From Limnomonas spitsbergensis (taxonomy: Eukaryota > Chlorophyta > Chlorophyceae > Chlamydomonadales): DNA of 64,000 bases. Of this stretch, positions 1-15,581 are shown one piece after another. Each line of letters opens with the position of its first letter. The stretch's first letter is position 1. The notes under the pieces are model-generated. The model was not told the origin of the DNA. It was given only the letters and a program-made list of their open reading frames with translations, and did no database searches. Location: assembly GCA_037349105.1 (NCBI GenBank), contig JAYJMM010000109.1, positions 3,490,001 through 3,554,000 of the forward strand. Reading direction: 5' to 3'. The position numbers and the translations under genes were made by a program.

Positions 1-94
1 GAGAGGTAAAAGACAGCGCTGGAGGAAAGCTGTCCCTGAGGGCTAAGGAGAATCCCTGCGATTCATCTCGTCTCCGGTCGCTCTTTGTCCGCAG

Positions 95-3000
95 GTCTGC
101 TTGGGCCAGCACCAGGGCACGTCGTTTGGGCGACAAGTGGCCCTGGTCATCGAGGCCCAGGTTACCGCTTCGCCCTCGGACCTGCAGGGGTTGGTCTTCT
201 GGTGGGAGAACGTGGTGCACCTTCGGGTCCAGCTGCAGGCGCTGAGTTTTAATGGCTTTGCCTCGTCGGTGAGGCGGCCGGGAGGTCCATGGAGGCGCTT
301 CAGGCGTTTTATGGCCACGGGGGTTTAGCAAGATCTGTTCATAAAAGGCGGTGAGCCAGCTGTATCAGCGGGGCATGTCGTGCTGTGCTGTTCTGAAACG
401 ATTTGCAAACGCTTGGCCAGTTGCTGGACATGCGTCGATCTTTGTTTGAACCGCCCTTTCCCTCCCGGCTTGATCTCAGGGGGGCGCTGTCCCCAGTGCG
501 CGGTGGGCTGCAGAAGCCCTGAACACGGAGCTGCTTCGGCTGGAGAAGACAGTCATCTTCAACCGCATCCTGCAGACCCTCTGGGAGGGCACGTTGCTGG
601 CGCACGTTGCTCCGTCGCTGGGCAAGGCAGCATCCTCTGCATCTGCCCCTGGAGGAGTAGCAGGCGGCCCCACCTCGACAGCTCTCCCAACGGCCAAGCC
701 CGGGTTGCCGGTCACCAAACGCGCTTTGCAGGTGACTGCTGGCAAAGCTGCAGGGCAGGACCGTTTTTGTTTGAGTGGCACCCATGGACTGTGTGCTCCA
801 CTCAGACACTAATTTTCCTTCAATTACCGGCTTCATGAGTACAGGGGGGGGTGCCTCAAGACGGGATAACTTGCACCGCGCCGATACTCAAGTTAAGCAG
901 AAAATCTGGAATTTAAAATCCGAAGCGATCCCTGACCTCCCTTCCTGGCCCTACCCTTCACCTGCGCCTGCAGGAGGCTGCTATCAAGCAGTGGTTCTCC
1001 GCTCTGGACGCGCTGTCCCAGCGGCTGTCCTCGCTCGGCTCCAAAGGCCATGTCAAGCTGCTGCGCCAGCAGGTGCTGCACCAGTGCCTCAAGAAGCTGG
1101 ACGTGCTGCTTTTCTTCCACCTGCTCACTTGTAAGCAAGGGAGCAGCTGCGTAGGATCTGGGCTGACATTGTTGACAAGTATGAGATTGGCCTGTGTACA
1201 GGTAGCACCTCGTACAGGTGCCTTATCCTTTGGGGGAGACGAGCTAACAATGGAAAACATGCGCTTGTTGGCGGCCGTATGTTTTCTCATGCCCCTTTGC
1301 TCTTTTATTCTTCTCCCTGCCAGGCGTGACGAAGGAGGGTGAGGCTCAGTCAGACCTGCTGCTGGACTATGACCCCGGTAGCACATTGTGGGGCCAGCAG
1401 GGTGCACCAGTGCCAGTGCTGGATGACGCCTGCCTGCCCTTCACAAGAGGCATGCTCACATTTGGAAGCGGGATGGGGGTGAAGATGACAGTCACACGTC
1501 TGCAGCAGGTGGGCAGTGGGTAGAAGGGGATGAGACGAATAGGGAGTGGGTGAAGGGGAATGAGATGAATGGGGAGTGGGTAGAGGGGTAGGAGACGAAT
1601 GGGGAGTGGGTACAGGGGGGTGAGACGAATAGGGAGTGGGTGAAGGGGAATGAGATGAATGGGGAGGGGGTAGAGGGGGGTGAGATGAATGGGGAGGGGG
1701 TACAGGGGGATGAGATGAATGGGGAGTGGGTAGAGGGGTAGGAGACGAATGGGGAGTGGGTAGAGGGGGGTGAGATGAATGGGGAGTGGGTAGGAGAGGG
1801 GTAGGAGACGAAGAGGGGTGGGTAGAGGGGTAGGAGACGAAGAGGAGTGGGTAGAGGGGTAGGAGACGAATGGGGAGTGGGTACAGGGGGGTGAGACGAA
1901 TAGGGAGTGGGTGAAGGGGAATGAGATGAATGGGGAGGGGGTAGAGGGGGTGAGACGAATAGGGAGTGGGTAGAGGGGGGTGAGATGAATGGGGAGTGGG
2001 TAGAGGGGGATGAGATGAATGGGGAGGGGGTAGAGGGGGGTGAGATGAATGGGGAGGGGGTAGAGGGGGATGAGATGAATGGGGAGGGGGTAGAGGGGGA
2101 TGAGATGAATGGGGAGGGGGTAGAGGGGGATGAGATGAATGGGGAGGGGGTACAGGGGAGGAGACGAATGGGAAGGGGGTAGAGGGGGATGAGATGAATG
2201 GGAAGGGGGTAGAGGGGGATGAGATGAATGGGGAGGGGGTAGAGGGGGGTGAGACGAATGGGAAGGGGGTAGAGGGGGGTGAGATGAATGGGGAGTGGGT
2301 AGAGGGGGATGAGATGAATGGGGAGTGGGTAGAGGGGGGTGAGATGAATGGGGAGTGGGTAGAGGGGGGTGAGATGAATGGGGAGTGGGTAGAGGGGGGT
2401 GAGATGAATGGGGAGTGGGTAGAGGGGGGTGAGACGAATGGGGAGTGGGTAGAGGGGGGTGAGACGAATGGGAAGGGGGTAGAGGGGGATGAGATGAAGG
2501 GGGAGGGGGTAGAGGGGGATGAGACGAATGGGGAGGGGGTACACTGGTACAGGGGAGGAGACGAATGGGGAGTGGGTAGAGGGGAGGAGACGAATGGGGA
2601 GTGGGTAGAGGGGAGGAGACGAATGGGGAGTGGGTAGAGGGGGGTGAGATGAATGAGGAGTGAGTAGAGGGGGATGAGACGAATGGGGAGTGGGTAGAGG
2701 GGAGGAGACGAATGGGGTGTTGGTAGAGGGGGGTGAGATGAATGGGGAGTGGGTAGAGGGGGATGAGATGAATGGGGAGTGGGTAAAGGGGGATGAGACG
2801 AATGGGGAGTGGGTAGAGGGGGAGGGGGATAAGGCGAATGAGGATCAGGTATACGGAGATGAGACGAATGAGGAGTGGTTAGAGGGGGATGAGACGAATG
2901 GGGAATGGGTAGTTCAGTGTTCAATACGTATTTGTACTACGTCTTGCTGGCAGGAGTGGCAGCTGCATGGATGAGTGACGTTGCCCGAGAGCAGTCATAG

Positions 3001-4435
3001 GTTGCCACATTGCTGTTGTGGCCACACAGCAGTGGAAGTGAACGTTGTGGTAACGGTACTAGACTACCTTACCTCTCGTTCAGTCATTAAGGGATCGAAG
3101 TCGAACTCAGGAAGTCTTGTGCATAATAATGCCCATCGCTCCCTGCTCTCTTTGCCATGATTGATCTAATCGTGACACCTCTTCCTTGGCCTGACAGTGG
3201 GCCTCCTCCGAGGGTATCAGTGACCTCAGCTTGCAAGGCGCCGCCACGCCGCAGTTCCCTCTGCTCCGGACCACAGCTGATTTGCTGATGATGCCCAAGG
3301 AGCTCTTGATGGAGCCAGCCATTCGGAGGGACGTGGCGCAAGCGCTGTCCATCAGGTACGCGGGGGGCTGTGTCTGAGCTACTTTGGACGGGAGGCCAAG
3401 AGGCTAGGCCTGTGCAATCTACCATCTGATCCCTGGTGAGGTCAGTTCCACGTTCCTTCACTTTCAATAATTCCCAGGAACATTTTCTGTCCATGTTTGA
3501 ATATATGAAGCCTGCAGTTGGATAGCCTGCCAACTGCCGTGGCCTCCAACCTCATTGGTTAATTAATATCTGCAGGTCCATGGTGCATATCCTGGAGAAG
3601 TTCCAGACAGACGAGTACGCGCACGACAGCATCGATCCTGCTGTTGTGGCCGTCTTGCGTGATGAGCAGGCTGTCGCACCCAGCTCCCGACCGCCGCTGT
3701 CGGACATGACGTTTCGCTCCCAAGCCGATGAGGCGTCGCTGCTCAAGGCAAGTTGCATCCCACGATGTCTGTCGGTTCTGTACTGCATGCACTGGTGCAC
3801 CGCTGTTGTTGACCATCACCCTGCAGGCACTAACTGAAGTGCTGAGTCAATGACGTTACACTTATGGGCTCCACCAGTCCACCAGTTGGATCACCCTCTC
3901 CAGCCACCGGATGAGTCAATGAAGTCACACATCTAAATATCTTGGCCCTTTAAGTTGGATCACCCAGTTGCGTCAATGGCGTTACCCTTCTGGACCCTAT
4001 CAGTTGCACTCTGCATGCACCTGTCGGGTCAATGACGTTACACTTCTTGGCCCCGTCGGTTGAATCACTCTGCGTGCACCTGTCGAGTCAACGACGTTAC
4101 ACTTATTAGCCCCGTCATTTGAATCACTCTGCATGCACCTGCCCAGTCAATGACGTTACACTTCTTGGCCCCGTCATTTGAATCACTCTGCATGCACCTG
4201 CCGAGTCAATGACGTTACACTCATGGGCCTGAGTGCACGAGATGTCTCATGCACTGTCACCTTTCATGCACAGGCCGACATGGACAGTGAGCCCGGTATC
4301 GAGTATGAGGTGGATAGCGAAGCTGAGCTGGAGGAGCTGGGAACACTGATTGGCGGTGCTCAGGGTGTGCCCTCGCGCATTCGCATGCTACATCAGCTTT
4401 GGGCTCTAGGCGTGCCTCGCCGACGGGCTGTATGA
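95..4435 (+). CDS. DIL (dilute) domain protein, 3' portion of gene
   Basis: Seven exons fit one frame: 95-267, 497-731, 974-1130, 1324-1508, 3198-3355, 3576-3747, 4274-4435 (413 residues plus stop); upstream exons lie outside the window. The conceptual protein follows the DIL fold of class V/XI myosin tails and related cargo-binding proteins: FWWENVVHLRVQLQ near the start, a helix with LLRQQVLHQCLKKLDVLLFF, then LPFTRGMLTF ahead of the RLQQ/W exon junction, and a C-terminal helix set including MPKELLMEPAIRRD and HILEKFQTDEYA. DIL domains bind organelle or vesicle cargo adaptors, so a role in actin-based transport or scaffolding is inferred. No motor domain is visible here, so it may be either a myosin tail or a stand-alone DIL protein. 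The intron after 3747 begins GC (gcaagt), a GC-AG intron. TGTAA, the usual algal poly(A) signal, occurs about 100 bases after the stop. The acceptor at 497 was preferred over 514 because only it keeps the splice phase. Confidence 0.72.
1525..2912. repeat. 30-bp minisatellite inside an intron of the DIL-domain gene
   Basis: About 45 head-to-tail copies of a 30-bp purine-rich unit (core GATGAATGGGGAGTGGGTAG). Variants differ by AT/AC in the GATGAA/GACGAA block and by short G-run changes, and a few units lose bases around 1735, 1795-1860 and 2150-2180. The array fills most of the 1.7-kb intron between 1508 and 3198. Because the unit is a multiple of three, very long open frames exist on both strands (proline/serine/histidine-rich on the minus strand). 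I treat these as artefacts of the repeat. Confidence 0.95.
3845..4225. repeat. 58/59-bp tandem array carrying TGACGTTAC motifs in the last intron of the DIL-domain gene
   Basis: Seven tandem copies spaced 58-63 bases apart, each with a GTCAATGACGTTACACTT core followed by GGCCCCGTC, TTGAATCACTC and TGCATGCACCTG segments. Copies near 3910 and 3972 are the most diverged. The core contains TGACGT, the half-site bound by plant bZIP (TGA/CREB-like) factors. Whether that matters inside an intron is unknown. Confidence 0.85.
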
Positions 4436-6863
4436 TTTTAGCATTTCCCCCACCCCGCACTATAACTTCAAATTGCATGGAAGTTGAAGTGCCCTGCTAT
4501 TTACTACGTTAACATCTAAGCTGCAGGATTTGACATGTAAGCTATGCACCGACCCTGATATCGCAATCCCCCTGGTATTTGCATATTTTTGTTGCACAAA
4601 CGTTGGGGGGGGGGGCAAAATAGAATATTAAATGCCCCATCCTCCAAAGTTATGGAGCTTAAGGTAATGTTTCTAGATCTTGTCTATATATGTGTTTTTG
4701 TTTTAGCCCATGGGAGGGGGGGTGATATGAGGCGAAGTACTGATGCTTGCGGCTTTAGTGGCCTTGTGTGTCAATAACATTTCACCTCTGGGCCAAGCTG
4801 GGAAGGCTCGGCCGCATGGGCGTCTGACTGTCTGGTCGAGTGGAAAATGAACTAATAGCTAGAGAAAGAAAAGGAACAGACAGAAAAAGGAGGGAAAAAG
4901 ACCATCCCAGTAAGGGGACACAATTGGCTGGAAAAAGTATGCAATAGGAAGCTCTGAACCAACTAGGCCTTAAGGAAAGCTACCACAAGCCAAAGGGGGG
5001 GCAGAAAACAACTAAAAACACCCCATCCTCGAAAAGCATGGAGCTTGACGAGAGCTTTCCAGATCTGGTCTTAAAATGCCCTTTGGCCCAACGGTGACCG
5101 AGGTACAGAGAGCCAAACAATGAGGATTTTGTAGATTTCACAAACATCTCAGCCCCGAGAAAACTGCATGATATGAAGATCTCACTGCATAGGGTAAGGC
5201 CAGGGCTTTCCAACGACCCCCTATGCATGGTCAACGTTAAGCACCCGGTCGAGGCATGTCAAACTAGGAGGGGGGGTCCAAGTCCCTAAAAAAACGTTTC
5301 TTTTTTCTTGAAGCCGAGATACCCTCCCAAAAGTCCCTAGGTGCAACTCCCATGTCAAACGGATGAGTTTTGGAGAATAAGGGGGGGGGGTCCCTTATAT
5401 TTTTTCTGCCCCCCCCTCGCCACATGCTCCAAAAAGGCCCCACCCTAGTCTGCCCTGGTACTAAGCGTGTAAGTCCGCAGCACAATCTGGAGGGCCCATC
5501 CTCGCTACCTATCGCCATCATGCACGTTGGGGCATTGGATGCAAGCATGGTTAGAACGGTGCATACCCGCTGGGCCCTGGATGCAAGCATGTCAATGATA
5601 TTACACCTCCGGGCCCTGCTCAAAAAGGTGTAATGCGTCCTCCACATGCTTGTCGTCTTCCCTTGCTCAACATTGTCAGTTGCCTTTTGTCAAAAACGTT
5701 ACACCTCTGGGCCCGCTCAAAGCTCGGCCGCGTGGGCGCCCAACTGTTCAGAGGGGACAAAAGAAGAAACTGAAAGGAAGAGGTGGGAAAAGGAACAGAC
5801 GTTGCCTTATGTGTGGAGACTGGGCATCAGGCCAGTGCAAATCTGACGTGGTGATAGGTGACAGCAACACACTTTAGGTGCATACTCGGTATCCCGGGCT
5901 GAATCCCACACCTAATCTATGTTTTCGTGTGTGGACATGTCATCTTTCGTAACCAGCTATGTAAATGGATGCCATGAGAAGCGCACTGATCTGCTAATGG
6001 GATTAGATCCCTCATGTATCTTGTAACCTTGCTGTTTGACTGATAAATTAAGGTCCGACTGAGTTCCGGAGGCGAGGGGTGGGCCGGTTGTCAGCCAAGT
6101 GAAGGGTTGATAAACATTGTTGTGAGGATGGGGTTTACTATTTTCCCTGCCCCACCCCCCCTGGCACAAACTCGTAAGCGAGTCGTAAAAGGAGAAGGAA
6201 CAGCTGAAGGGTTGGTTGACAGGTCCTATGCGCCTTCTTCCATGCCCTATGAACCATAAACATATTTTGGGGGAGATGTCATTTTTATTACACAACATTT
6301 CAAACTTCCCCTGCTAATAATAAACAGCAAAAGCGGCCTACCGGTACCTCAAAGCAAGGACAGCAACAGTGCTGACAGCATTATACATTTTCTATGTAGG
6401 GGGCACATACTTAAGCAGAAGTAGTCTTATACCAAATTTTGAAGGCAGGAGCCCAAAATTCTAACAAACAACAATTTTTGAGCGACAAAAACTGTGAAAA
6501 ACGGTGTGGTAGAGCAGTGAAGCGAAGGTGACGGTCGAATCACCATCACCATCAACAAGGCTTCATGGCAAATTTCAAAATTTGCCCTTGGTATTACTCA
6601 CACGCAAACAAGTCTACCGGAAGGGTGTACAAAATGGGGCAAAAAGAATTGGACAACTTTGGATATGCTATGCACGTACCTGGTTCGTGTATGTCATCCC
6701 TAGAATACTATCCAATGCAGATGGGACATGATGGGAGCAACATCTCAGCTCAGAACTAGCCAAGAGTCTGGATTCTGGGTCTCAGCGGGCATGGGCAAAA
6801 CTACCTGACTCTGATGATCCGCATACAGATACAATTTACCTAACGACAACGCCAGGCAGCCAG
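4436..6863. other. Intergenic region between convergent genes, no gene recognised
   Basis: The region separates the stop of the DIL gene from the stop of the minus-strand BFN gene. Frames are short and none shows a recognisable domain. It holds poly-G/poly-C tracts (4606, 5275, 5385, 6155), dispersed copies of a short repeat described separately, and two related segments around 4630-4720 and 5015-5090 (shared CCCATCCTC, ATGGAGCTT and TTCTAGATCT-like blocks). It looks like decayed repeat sequence plus 3' untranslated sequence. Confidence 0.6.
4769..5810. repeat. Dispersed short repeat family, two long and one short copy
   Basis: Copies at about 4769-4900 and 5689-5810 share GTCAA-A-A-TT-CACCTCTGGGCC, then CTCGGCCGC-TGGGCG, then a purine-rich stretch ending AAAGGAACAGAC. 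A shorter copy lies at about 5587-5625 (GTCAATGATATTACACC then GGGCCCTGCTC). The start resembles the GTCAATGACGTTACAC core of the intronic array at 3845-4225, so the two may be related. Confidence 0.6.
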
Positions 6864-8563
6864 CTAGTGCGTCGTCTTGGTGCCGCTGTCGGCTGGCTGA
6901 ACTGCCGCCGCCACTGCACGCTTGTACTCATCCCTGACTCGAGCTGCTTCCTCGAACCTGCCATCGGCCAGGGCAGCCTCCATAGCAACCACCATGCGCA
7001 GCATCACGCTATGAATCATCTGGTCAAATATTTGCTGCTGAAACGCCTGCGCATCAGCATAGCGCTCCTCCTGAACAGCCAAGTCCTTGTGAAGCTGAAG
7101 CATCGTGGTGGGATCCTGCGTGACATAAATGAGCATTCACAGGCTCAAGAGCAGGCAGATTGCAGGCAGGGTGCACTTAGCAGTGGAATCCTACATGCCC
7201 AATGGGGTAACACGGTACCCAGGAAATATTCTGATGCACATCAAACAACAATGAAACAGGATGTCCAATATATCATATCAGTGGGCTTACATAGCTCCTG
7301 TAAATTTGAAAATTGAACCAACCTCAAAGCTGGCCAGTGTTTCTCGAACGGAGCGCACAATCTCTGCGTTGCTCTCAGAGTGAGACGAGAAATTATCTTG
7401 ATTTGGGTAGGTCGTCGCATAGTTGGCCACCTGCCGGCTGATGTACATTGGAGCGTCGAAGCGCACTGCGAGGTTGATAGCATCACTGGGTCGGCTGTCT
7501 ACATCCACCTGCAGGATGGGGCATGATGGCAATCTAAGCAGAGGGGAGCGAGAGACCAGGATATGCCTTTCCTGCATGCCATGTGCAGAAGAAACCAGAT
7601 CAAGTTTTAAATCTTCTTTTCCCAGATCAAATGTAATGATTGTTTCAGCTGCTTCAGGGGGGCTCACCGTCTTCACAGGCAAAAAAATAGATATGAGACA
7701 CTATCCAGTGCAAGAATGGTGAAAACAAGGCTGGCATATGACACAAGTATTAAGCATTGTGAATGACAAGTAAACCCATCAAGAATATGGCGATGACCCA
7801 CCTCATCCGTGGCCTCCCCCTTGCTGTTGATCCGGGCAATGTGAATGCGTGAGTAGTAGGTACTGCTGACCTACATGGCGGTGAAGGGAAAATAATAAGG
7901 CCACACACTTGCAGTATGAAGATGCAAATGCATGATAGAAGGCTCAGATCCAAGGCAGTAAAACTGTGACTCACCAACTCAGTGATACGGATCTTCACCA
8001 CCTTGAAACCAGCAGCCTGGAGAAGGTGCTTAGTGATGTCATGGGTCATTGGGCGCATGCCCTTCTGCTTGTTGATCTCCTTAAGCAGTGCAGAAGATTC
8101 TGCCTCGCCTGCAACAGACAAATGGCACGATCGGTGACGTGTCGACGACATCAACAAGGGTTTCAAAACTAAGATTCTACAGAGTCCTCCCAAGCGTTTC
8201 CGGAACTGCTGCTTATTGCTTACCTATATGAACTGGGAGGACAAGTCCCGGCGTCTGACCGCATAGTCGTAGGAACACAACCGAAGTGCCATGGCTCACT
8301 TTCACACTGTCAACCTTCACTTCCACATTATCTCCCTTGCTTTCATCGTGAGCACGTCGGATGATGGAAGTCCGGCTCTGTCCGGTAGTCTTTTTCAACA
8401 GCAGTGTCCGAGCATATCCGTGAAAGCCCTTGGTAGCAGATGAACTTGCTTCACAAAAAGCTGAGACCATACTCCTTCTTACAACTGGGGTTCGCAATTT
8501 CAAGGGTCCTGGTACAGATCTCATTGACAGGGCAGCAGACTGCTTTGAACAGCTGAGAAGCAT
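6864..8563 (-). CDS. Bifunctional nuclease (BFN) domain protein with C-terminal UVR motif, probably plastid
   Basis: Five exons on the minus strand: 8563-8224, 8108-7975, 7870-7802, 7508-7323, 7115-6864 (326 residues); all splice phases agree. The middle exons carry the BFN core: VEVKVDSVKVS, FLRLCGQTPGLVLPVHIG, GMRPMTHDITKHLLQAAG, SSTYYSRIHIARI, and the hallmark DVDSRPSDAINLAVRFDAP. The last exon ends with a UVR-type helix pair (ALADGRFEEAARVRDEYK). This BFN-plus-UVR order is that of plant BBD/BFN proteins, described as nucleases with DNase and RNase activity in defence and abscisic acid responses. The N-terminal 60 residues are rich in Ser, Arg and Val and low in acidic residues, consistent with a transit peptide. 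I excluded the open stretch 7682-7509, which reads through the intron, because splicing 7802 to 7508 restores the family spacing. The ATG at 8563 is the likely start; 8524 is an alternative. Confidence 0.85.
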
Positions 8564-8866
8564 TTTGATAAATGAAGATTTCAGCGCTAACGTAGTGTCC
8601 GATGTACAAATAAGGAAATGTAAGCGCAAGATTGTTGCCATCGGGACACATTTTAATACGGGGAGGATCCACACAAGTTCGGTGGGGCAACCGCCATTTT
8701 TAGAAAGGAGTCGGATTGTCGGTCACTCTGCCAGTCGGTGACATCCCCGATCCCAGTTAATCACTTCAATATCGTAATACCAACCAGTCACTGCAATTAA
8801 TAATAAGTCGAAGGTATTGATAGAAGGCGACAGAGAGGCAAAAGTGTTCCTTTCGCATTGCTAAAG
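8564..8866. promoter_or_regulatory. Divergent intergenic region shared by the BFN-UVR and NSF genes
   Basis: Only about 300 bases separate the inferred start codons of two genes transcribed away from each other, so both promoters must lie here or overlap the 5' exons. No TATA box stands out. The boundary depends on the inferred start codons. Confidence 0.5.
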
Positions 8867-12710
<3,844 letters not shown>

Positions 12711-13818
12711 AGATTGCACTTTGACCCTAGGGGAGATTTCAGAACAACGTTGGTATTCTTGTTATTCCATTTTAACATGGGTCCCTCGTGCATATTCTTT
12801 CAATATGGCCTGTGTTTTCGGCCTGTCAGTCTTGCCATCTCTTATTGATCAGGCTTCTGTCTCCTGTTGACCAAATGCATCCAAGGCATGTGTGAATACC
12901 ATAACTATTATCTGGCGTGTTCCAAGTTCTTTGAAGTGACCAACAGGCTACTGGTATGAGTTTGTAAAAAATAGGCCTGGGAATGCCTCTAAATTCTTTG
13001 CTTGGACTTAAGAAATTATGAGGCGGGCCGCCCGACCCAAGAAAACCTGAAACGCAAGCACAGAACAGCCCGGGTGTGCTTGTGGCCCTCCTTCACAGCT
13101 GAGAAAAAGCGAGCATGAACATGAAAGGCACACGACCAACAAGCACTCACACGGCCGCAATAAAAAGTATGATTAAGGGCTGAAATAAATAACTGCTAAC
13201 TCACCTCGGCACCCCTCAAGCGAAAGCACACTACGGTGCAACTAAAAACCCACCCCAAAGCAGCTGCAAAGGTGTCCACCAAAGCCGAAAAACGGCACCC
13301 AATCTGCAGAAGGAGAAGAGCTCTCGGGTAGGCAGAAAAGGAGCAGCCTGGACACTAGGAGGGCAAAGGGCAAAGTGGTACCCGAAGGCTAGGACCCCAC
13401 CGGCAAAGACACAACTGGCAGTCTTGCAGCCATAAGGCCCAAACTACCCAGAGGCTTTCAACACGAAGCAAAACGGCAAACAGGACAAGCATAACCTAAG
13501 CCATGGACGAAATTAAAAAGGGGGCGAGAAGGGGCACAGCGACCCAAAGTTCCAATTTGATTGCACAGCATATAGGGAAGCCTCCTGGGGACCAGCTCAC
13601 ACCTAGCTGCAGAATTGGAAAGTCAACTTCTGCAGCAGGGATCAGTAGGGGGGCCCAAGAAACTGAAAGCTAGGAAACCCCTCTCCTCCTGAGTACTGGT
13701 ATGGAGGCCTCTGAAAAAACAGACAAAACAGACTCCCAAGAGCTGGCTTAAGATACAGATAAAAAAAAACTCCCCTCTGGAATATCGGTGGCTTTAAAAA
13801 TCGAGATCTATAGGGAGA
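12711..13818. other. NSF 3' flank and anonymous sequence before the retrotransposon
   Basis: A TGTAA motif near 12963 could end the NSF transcript. From about 13020 the strand is purine-rich (AAAGG, GAAAA runs) with no convincing gene. A 63-residue frame at 13642-13833 has no recognisable domain and runs into the element end. I see nothing else. Confidence 0.6.
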
Positions 13819-13822
13819 GAAA

Positions 13823-14055
13823 TGTCGCACCATAAAGCAGTAACTGCAATACTATGGTAAATACCGTAAACTCCGGTTAGGGCACCTTAGAGAGGTGTCC
13901 TCTACTCACAAACCCGGTACCTCACCGTACACTCATGCTCCTTGTACTTCAGACAAGAGCGTGTTAACAAGATAACGATAACTGGAAGTCCCTAACTGGA
14001 TGTCTCTGCCTAGAAGTCTCCGTCTCGTGGGTACCGCCCCTACTACTTTACTCGC
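13823..14055 (-). repeat. Terminal repeat B2, outer 3' end of the retrotransposon
   Basis: 233-base direct repeat of B1, one mismatch (13921). Its outer end GGTGCGACA is the true element terminus, because GAAA/TTTC flanks it and unrelated host DNA follows. The other retroelement in this window ends with the same bases at 48738. Confidence 0.88.
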
Positions 14056-14682
14056 GATGTGCGCTTCAGGTCCGTGGCGGACTTCTTTCCTCACGACAGT
14101 GATGGACGCCTACGGGCAGGCTCAGTGACTCTTCACTGGCTGCGAGTGCTCAACGAGTTAAGCAGCTAACTGGTTATTTGTATGTATAGCAATTGACTTA
14201 GGTAGCGTAGGCCTTCTGGCCGTCTGGGCGCGATCCAGCTGGGCTATGTTAAGGGCACTTACCGCGCGTCTCGCGGTGAGGGTGACGGGACGTAGACTGC
14301 GTACTTCTTCTTTTGCAGGGTCTCGGCTCTCTTACTGGGGTACTTGTCTCCAGCTATCTCAGCTGAGGCTGAGCTAGTCTTGACTCGGGTTAAGGTACTG
14401 ACTTAAGTGAAAGCTGCAGGTCTCGAAGACGGCCGGTGCTTGTTACAAATAGAGGTCTGTCCTTTAGAAAGGGACGAAGTAACTAGTTTAGGCAACTGCC
14501 GGGATACAGGGACCCGGCAAGCCCAATTCAGAGTACGGTAGAACCTGTCAAATCTCCCTGCGTAAGCGGGTTTCTAGGTCTCAGCTCAAACCCGGAGACT
14601 CCGCAGAGAAGCTGCGGAGGTCCCGAGGCCGCCAACTGCGGTCTAAACGGTTCTGTCACGTATACTGTAATATACTGTGACA
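14053..14682 (-). repeat. Internal/3' copy of terminal repeat L
   Basis: Second copy of L, sandwiched between B1 (14685-14917) and B2 (13823-14055). The two-base spacer GC separates it from B1. At the other side it overlaps the start of B2 by CGC, so the L-B2 junction has a 3-bp microhomology. Confidence 0.9.
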
Positions 14683-14684
14683 GC

Positions 14685-14917
14685 TGTCGCACCATAAAGC
14701 AGTAACTGCAATACTATGGTAAATACCGTAAACTCCGGTTAGGGCACCTTAGAGAGGTGTCCTCTACTCACAAACCCGGTACATCACCGTACACTCATGC
14801 TCCTTGTACTTCAGACAAGAGCGTGTTAACAAGATAACGATAACTGGAAGTCCCTAACTGGATGTCTCTGCCTAGAAGTCTCCGTCTCGTGGGTACCGCC
14901 CCTACTACTTTACTCGC
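14685..14917 (-). repeat. Terminal repeat B1, inner copy at the end of the internal region
   Basis: Same 233 bases as B2. On its internal side it continues into 3' untranslated sequence (14918-15581), where a GC-rich hairpin-forming block (CCGGCTCCCC ... GGGGAGCGGGG on the minus strand) is shared with 48440-48510 in the second element. Thus B1 is the natural end of the internal region, while B2 is the extra copy beyond the second L. Confidence 0.88.
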
Positions 14918-15581
14918 CCCCCGCTCCCCAGCGTTAAGCCCTCCAGGCATGCGCGGGGAGCCGGAAAAGGGGTGGTACTGAAAGAACTTCTGGAAAAATA
15001 TGTACGTAGAAGCTCAAATCATCTTCCGCAAATCTGCCTGGTTCAGGCCTTCTTCAATCAGAACTAAAAAAAATCCACCGAGTTTCAGCTGAAGCGCAAT
15101 GCGCAGAATCCTACAAATTCAAGCTGTTCAGCCCACTACTGGCTATCAAACAGAGAAATTTCAAAGTTATCAGGTCAAGCTAAGAATAACCGCTGCTCTC
15201 GCCCCACTGCGCCATAGCCGCCTGGTCTTCACTGGCCACAGGAAATGTGCGCCGTAGCAGCGTGATGTGCTCCCTACTGTGGTATCATTGCCCGAGTTGA
15301 CTAATTCTCCTCGCTCATCATCGTCATAACATATGTACTACCGTAGCCTTGCTGCTATGGTGTTTTGAGAAACAAATTTTCACTATGCTGCTGCGATAGC
15401 TTTAACTCCACTCCTGCATCTTCCGTCTTCGGTCTGCTGGCTGCCGGCCCACTGCCTGCCGGGTACTAGGACAAGCCGCGCTGCGTCTGCATTTCTGCTC
15501 TGTAGGCGCCTGCCCGCTCCTTGCCAGTTACGGCGTGGGTGACGTCACGTGCTCAGCGGCCTTGCCGCTCTGGGCTCGGCC

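Noticed and set aside
1350..2924. 524-residue minus-strand Pro/Ser/His repeat protein
   Set aside because: It is the antisense of the 30-bp minisatellite. A unit divisible by three keeps any frame open, and it overlaps real DIL-gene exon 1324-1508 on the other strand.
7509..7682. Open stretch upstream of the DVDSRPSDAINLAV exon read as BFN coding sequence
   Set aside because: It is contiguous in frame, but splicing 7802 to 7508 gives the family spacing and consensus splice sites, so this is intron.
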